A stretch of 64,000 nt of DNA. It comes from Amoebidium appalachense. Its lineage: Eukaryota; Ichthyosporea. Location of the stretch: the NCBI GenBank assembly GCA_963693365.1, contig CAVNZM010000001.1, forward strand, positions 5,022,001 through 5,086,000, written 5' to 3'. The notes under the pieces were generated by a model. It did no database searches. It had not been told where the DNA came from and saw nothing but the letters and a program-made list of their open reading frames with translations. How positions within the stretch are numbered: position 1 is the stretch's first letter; the number at the start of each line of letters is the position of its first letter. Made by a program: the position numbers and the translations under genes. Shown one piece after another: positions 59,160 to 64,000 of this stretch.

Positions 59160-59258
59160 CAACGAAAAAATGTAAACAGAGATAGCTGAGCGTCGTGTCA
59201 ATTGGTTTAGAGCGCACCAGTATATCAAATTACCTATATATGGTAACACATTAACAAA
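59160..59258 (+). repeat. Dispersed repeat, copy 2
   Basis: Contains AAAAAATGTAAACAGAGAT, TTGGTTTAGA and TACCTATATATGGTAACA, matching 48788-48890 in order and orientation. Here it directly follows a CCCGACC-rich island. Confidence 0.65.
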
Positions 59259-59597
59259 TATAATTGGATAAAATTATGACCCAGTTTGCGTCAAGGCCTC
59301 CTATATACTGGGGCTAACAGGGCCGCGGCACGATATGTACAAGTAGGTCTGTGCGCCGGCTGTCGCCGGCGCCAAAACATAACGAGACAGTTATTGATGT
59401 TGGGTTGTGTAGTTGTTACCTCCCCTCTCCCCTCCCCCCCCGCCCCCCCCCCCCCCCTCCCTCGCCTCACGCTCCCCCCCCCCCCCCCTGGCCCCCCCCC
59501 CTCACGCTTCCTCCCCCTCCCCCCCCCCCCCCCCCCCCCCCCAAAATGCTGCAGTTGCTGGATCTGCCAAATGTTATGACCCTTTTCCCTTTCATTT

Positions 59598-59629
<32 letters not shown>

Positions 59630-60307
59630 TTTCTTGCCACACTGTTGGCGGCGCGGGCCCGGACCCGGCCCGGCCCGCCGTTCTACACGCTGAACCCTTG
59701 TTAGCCCCAAAAAGTGACCTTTAGATCCATGCGCAGCTGCCTTATATAGTATGATCTAAAACTTTTGTCCAATGAAAATCGTTATCGCTCCCAATTTGGA
59801 AAGTGACTTTCGGGCCAAAAAGCTACCTAATCGGATCGCTAAAACGGCTTGGGTCTCTGCACGGTAGTATACCCGTGACTACTGAACCGGCCCGTATGAA
59901 AGGGATAGATATACGCGGCAGCGTTTTGATTCCTTTGCCAACTTCATGCCGAGTGAAGGGAGTACTTGCTTGTGTACTTACCCCCCCCCAAATGAAATTT
60001 TTTGTGTTTTTCAATTTAAAGGTTTGGGCATTTCAGGGGCTGAACATTAGCATATATATGAATGACAGTGTATGCGCGCAGCGTGCATGCTTTGGTGTCA
60101 TCGATTGCATGATCATGAACATATATCCGGTTTATTTTGTTGTCAAAAAAAAGCATAAGCTATCTCTAATATATAGTAAGCTATGAAGCCCAAATACGGA
60201 ACGACACCCCTCAAACAACAGTTCTTTCCATCAAAGAGCACCCCTATTTCTGGTGTTATCTCTGATCCACACCCGCGCCGCTCTCTGCATGTGGAGCTTA
60301 TGCCCCA

Positions 60308-60703
60308 GTGTTATCAGTCTAGGGCCGGGAGATCTAACTGGAGATCTAGAGATTGCCATTGCCGAAGTACCAAGTTTACTTGTGGTCCTCCAAAAACATG
60401 TAGCTGAAAACCACCAAGTGCAATATGTTCTAAATTGTTGCAAAATTTTTATAATATTTTTATTATTTTGTTGTTTTACTTATTTTACAGAACTGTTTGG
60501 TAACCCGATGATATGCATGGACAGGCAATAAAACTTTCCACGTGCACCGAGTGCCAGGTGGGCAACACATTTCAGTGAAGTCTGGAATTGGCACCCCCCC
60601 GAAATGTTCCCGAACATAAAATCATCATTCTACGGTGTGTGTCAATATACCATGCTCACAAGTCAGTACTGCAATTATACTATTCTCAGTTTACTTCAAA
60701 GCA

Positions 60704-60738
<35 letters not shown>

Positions 60739-61217
60739 CCGGCCCTCTTCCCATTCCCTGCCCCCCCAGATTTTTTTTTTATGCTTTTCATACTCAGCGA
60801 CTGCATCATGGCACCCGTGTTTTCTAGATATATTTCCTTTCATTGTGTTCAACGTCTATGTGTGTGTGTGTGTGTGTGTGTGTGCATGTTTGTGTGTGTG
60901 TGAATGTGTGTGTGTGGGCCAAGTGAAGGTTGTATGCGTTTTTTTCTTCTTAGTTGTTTTTGTATTCTATTCGATTATTACTTTGTGTGTAAATGTGGAA
61001 AAAAAACAAATAAAAAAAATTACCAATGACCACCGCCCAGCTTGAATCACCGTAGCTCTAGTGTAAAAAAATAAATGCATTATCAGTCACAAACCCTTCT
61101 CTACACTCGCCCCAAATGTCATATTCACATTACTGAGTTGATTTAGTTGTTTTTTTTACTCTATTTTTATTCAACAACTGTCTGCTATTAAAACATTAAA
61201 ATGTACATGTGTTTGTG
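60308..61217 (+). repeat. Direct repeat of about 0.9 kb, copy 1
   Basis: Starts GTGTTATCAGTCTAGGG and ends AAATGTACATGTGTTTGTG. It contains an exon-like stretch (EIAIAEVPSLLVVLQKHVAE in one frame), an AATAAA at 60527, a C run, a TG repeat and an A-rich segment. It matches 61918-62852 closely, with small indels. Confidence 0.9.
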
Positions 61218-61244
61218 TGTGTGTGTGTGTGTGTGCCACAGGCC

Positions 61245-61283
<39 letters not shown>

Positions 61284-61482
61284 ATATAGAATTTACCGTC
61301 CTCATCCCCGTGTCCCCCTAAACCGGTGTTAGCAGACCTTTGAGGTTTTTGTGATTGGATTGGTAGTTCTATTACATTAATATTTTCAAAATGTCGTTGT
61401 ACCAATGATATAATACGTTGTAAAAAGGGCTGCTATTCTATCCTATGATGATGTGAACGAGGAAAACGGGGAGAAGGAAGAC

Positions 61483-61749
61483 ATGAACGAGGACGAGCCC
61501 GTTGCCACCCCTACCAAGAAACGTCAGATGGGGGCAAAGCTTTTCCTGTCGACCGACGACGACGACGTCCCTCTGAGGGATATTGCAGCCATCAAGAAAA
61601 CCAAGGACAACGACAATTTGATGGGCCTCGTCAACTCCGATGTTGACGAGCCCGAGGATTCCAATTCGGAGGGAGAAGACGGTGACGATGACATCGAGGA
61701 AGATTACGGCTTGCTCGATGGTGCAGCCATTTTCAACGTTGAGGAGTAA
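61483..61749 (+). CDS. Small acidic ORF (88 residues) between direct repeats; possible terminal exon
   Basis: From ATG 61483 the frame reads MNEDEPVATPTKKRQMGAKL, then a strongly acidic stretch (STDDDDVPL, SDVDEPEDSNSEGEDGDDDI) and ends IFNVEE before TAA. The same frame stays open upstream to about 61414, so it could be the last exon of a longer gene, but no clear acceptor is visible. Codon quality is much better than in the repeat frames. The protein would be intrinsically disordered and nuclear-like. I do not recognise the family. The flanking 0.9-kb direct repeats suggest that a local duplication shaped this locus. Confidence 0.5.
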   Translation: MNEDEPVATPTKKRQMGAKLFLSTDDDDVPLRDIAAIKKTKDNDNLMGLVNSDVDEPEDSNSEGEDGDDDIEEDYGLLDGAAIFNVEE

Positions 61750-62365
61750 CTTCCAGTGCTGCAGTGCCCATAGCCCATTTCCACTATGTATTGTTTGTAA
61801 TAATATATTTTGATTTATTTGACGTTATCTAATACTATTGGGGATAGAACAAACAAACCAAAACAATGATGTTCTGTTTAGTTGTGGGTATTAATTGCAT
61901 GGAATTTTAATAGCACTGTGTTATCAGTCTAGGGAGAGATTGCCATTGCCGAAGTACCAAGTTTACTTGTGGTCCTCCAAAAACATGTAGCTGAAAACCA
62001 CCAAGTGCAATATGTTCTAAATTGCTTGCAGATTTTTCATAATATTATTATTATCTTGTTGTTTTACTTATTTTACAGAACTGTATGGTAACCCCCTTTA
62101 TGATATGTATGGGCACGCAATAAAACTTTTCATGTGCACTGAGTGCCAGGTGGGCAACATATTTCCGTGCATACTTGCATATCTTTCCGTCGAATAAATC
62201 CAGTCAAAAGAACAAAATATATATATATATATTTCAGTGAAGTCTGGAATTGGCACCCCCCCGAAATGTTCCCGAACATAAAATCATCATTCTACGGTGT
62301 GTGTCAATATACCATGCTCACAAGTCAGTACTGCAATTATACTATTCTCAGTTTACTTCAAAGCA

Positions 62366-62397
<32 letters not shown>

Positions 62398-62856
62398 CGG
62401 CCTCTTCCCATTCCCTGCCCCCCCAAATTTTTTTAAGTTATGCTTTTCATACTCAGTGACTGCAATCATGGCACCCGTGTTTTCTAGATATATTTCCTTT
62501 CATTGTGTTCAACGTCTATGTGTGTGTGTGTGTGTGTGTGTGTGCATGTTTGTGTGTGTGTGAATGTGTGTGTGTGGGCCAAGTGAAGGTTGTATGCGTT
62601 TTTTTCTTCTTAGTTGTTTTTGGTGTAAATGTGGAAAAAAAACAAATAAAAAAAATTACCAATGACCACCGCCCAGCTTGAATCACCCTAGCTCTAGTGT
62701 AAAACAATAATCATTATCAGTCACAAACCCTTCTACTACACTCGCCCCAAATGGCATATTCACATTACTGAGTTGATTTAGTTGTATTTTTTACTCTATT
62801 TTTATCCAACAACTGTCTGCTATTAAAACATTAAAATGTACATGTGTTTGTGAGAA

Positions 62857-62899
<43 letters not shown>

Positions 62900-63778
62900 G
62901 GGGAGGCGCGGGGAGGAAGGCAGATAGAGGAGCAAGGATCGAAACAAGGGGAAAGCCATATAACAAGAAAATTAGAGTATATAAATCAGATAGTGTGATT
63001 TTAAATTTGACTCCACCAACTGTTGCGCTTTACACGTGTAGTGAGCTCTGATCAAAGAAGAAGAAGGGAACAGGCCAGGCTGCACAGTGAGGCTTGCACC
63101 TGTGTAAGTGCAAAGATGTTGACAACAGCGAGCGAAAGAAAAAGTTCTGTAAGAGACATAACAGACAGTAGCTTACCTTAACTACAGAATACTTTAGAAA
63201 ACTATCGGTGATGGAAGAGGCAACACGAGGTCTTTAAAATACAATTCAGCCCAAGTGAAATAGTACAACGCTCGGCTTCGCTTTCAAGATGTGAATGATG
63301 AATCGTTTCGCCTTAGCACTATATTTCTACCTCAAAAAATGGCCAGTCACAACCAAAAAATGCAAGTATAATTATCAGTCTTCACTCTCTCCCTGTGTGT
63401 GTGTCTTTCTGAGCCTCTCTCTCTCTCTCTCCCCGACTGTGTGTGTGTGCTTGTGTTTTTTTTTTGGTTTTTCGTTTTCCTGTGACACGTCAGCAATCCA
63501 CATATATCGGGTCGGAATCGGGTCATGGCTCATGGGTATCGTCATTCGGGTCAGTGATTCCGAGTCGGTGTTACGAATTTGTTACGTAACCAACACTGAG
63601 AGCGATTAAAGCTGCTTTTGCCGATGCATTGCCGAATGTTCACTTCAGTCTGACCAGCTCAGCACGCACCAACACTGCACAAACGACACGTACACACAGC
63701 CAAAGAAACAAGATAATTTTGCAAAAATATAGGCACACACGTGTCAGTGTAGCCAGAGTCTACTTTTATTGCTGCATA
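61750..63778. other. Intergenic region including direct-repeat copy 2
   Basis: Apart from the direct repeat and the G run at 62860-62898, this is unique AT-rich sequence with a short CT repeat near 63412-63430 and a weak GGGTCGGAATCGGGTC segment near 63508. It should contain the promoter of the 63779 gene; no TATA box was recognised. Confidence 0.5.
61918..62852 (+). repeat. Direct repeat of about 0.9 kb, copy 2
   Basis: Collinear with 60308-61217. It lacks about 22 bases near its start and has about 70 extra bases near 62168-62235, including an (AT)n stretch. AATAAA is at 62119. A G run follows directly at 62860-62898. Confidence 0.9.
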
Positions 63779-64000
63779 ATGGCCAAGAAAAAGGGAGGCA
63801 AGGCTCCTGCCAAGCCCCAGGCACAAACTACTACAGAGGTACAAGATACTCACCACCAGGCTGTGGCACCTCCAGAGAAAGAACAAGGATTACTCTTCAA
63901 AGCCCTTGAAGATGAGAACTTGGAGCCTTTGAAGTTGACCTATACTGGGGGGTCTGGGTTCAGTTACGAAGGCGCCAAGGACAAAGCGAAAGCTGCGATG
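63779..64000 (+). CDS. Unrecognised gene, N-terminus only; probable paralogue of the 49205 gene
   Basis: The first 74 codons lie in the window and run off its right edge without a stop. The start MAKKKGGKAPAKPQAQ parallels MAKKKGSKAVARTQ at 49205. Further on, LEPLKLTYTGGSGF aligns with DSLSFTLTFTGECE of the other gene after a variable linker. The lysine-rich start is basic and probably disordered. The frame is intact as far as it can be seen. No domain can be named from this part. The ATG was chosen because the similarity to the 49205 gene begins exactly there. Confidence 0.7.
   Translation, partial: MAKKKGGKAPAKPQAQTTTEVQDTHHQAVAPPEKEQGLLFKALEDENLEPLKLTYTGGSGFSYEGAKDKAKAAM

Noticed and set aside
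60308-62852. LTR retrotransposon
   Set aside because: The direct repeats lack TG...CA ends, there is no gag or pol sequence between them, and the enclosed ORF is a short acidic protein.

Overview
This is a eukaryotic nuclear window. It holds intron-rich protein genes with GT-AG introns of a few hundred to about 1,800 bases, packed with very long C or G homopolymers and (CA)n/(TG)n, (CT)n/(GA)n microsatellites. There are no operons, Shine-Dalgarno sites, tRNA, rRNA or CRISPR arrays that I can see. The recognisable proteins are conserved across eukaryotes, and the SET1 C-terminus resembles animal and plant SET1 about equally well. A single-celled eukaryote with long introns, perhaps a unicellular relative of animals, is my best guess, but the sequence does not prove a lineage. 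Almost all of the long proline, glycine, histidine-threonine and cysteine-valine open frames are translations of the repeats, not genes.

Layout from left to right. 1192-4237 (+): the ribosome-biogenesis factor RLP24 in four exons. 6425-21350 (+): a SET1-type histone H3K4 methyltransferase in about 17 exons, with a TATA box 43 bases before its start codon. 26269-31470 (+): a six-exon protein with one C2H2 zinc finger and a long low-complexity tail. 33512-38530 (-): a short, membrane-anchored relative of the glucosidase II beta subunit (PRKCSH N-terminal domain only) in five exons. 40329-46025 (+): an unrecognised five-exon protein whose acidic C-terminus carries two Atg8-interaction-like WxxL/V motifs. 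49205-55887 (+): an unrecognised multi-exon gene that changes reading frame at six homopolymer runs. 60308-62852: a direct duplication of about 0.9 kb flanking a small acidic ORF. 63779-64000 (+): the first 74 codons of a second gene whose N-terminus resembles the 49205 gene; it runs off the window.

The exon models for RLP24, SET1, the zinc-finger gene, the PRKCSH-like gene and the 40329 gene were built by eye from splice sites. In each, the phases agree and the total coding length is divisible by three, which is the main support for them. The genes do not form one pathway: ribosome assembly, chromatin, ER or Golgi glycoprotein handling and possible autophagy functions lie side by side, as expected for an ordinary eukaryotic chromosome arm.

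The most interesting signals are structural. Several 3' splice sites sit directly at the end of sense-strand (CA)n arrays, and some introns also begin with (GT)n, so both intron ends could pair. The 49205 gene has frame breaks only in homopolymer runs, while its neighbours stay open through similar runs. A small interspersed repeat family occurs in introns of three different genes in the sense orientation, and islands rich in CCCGAC/GGGTCG occur around 56.6-59.1 kb.
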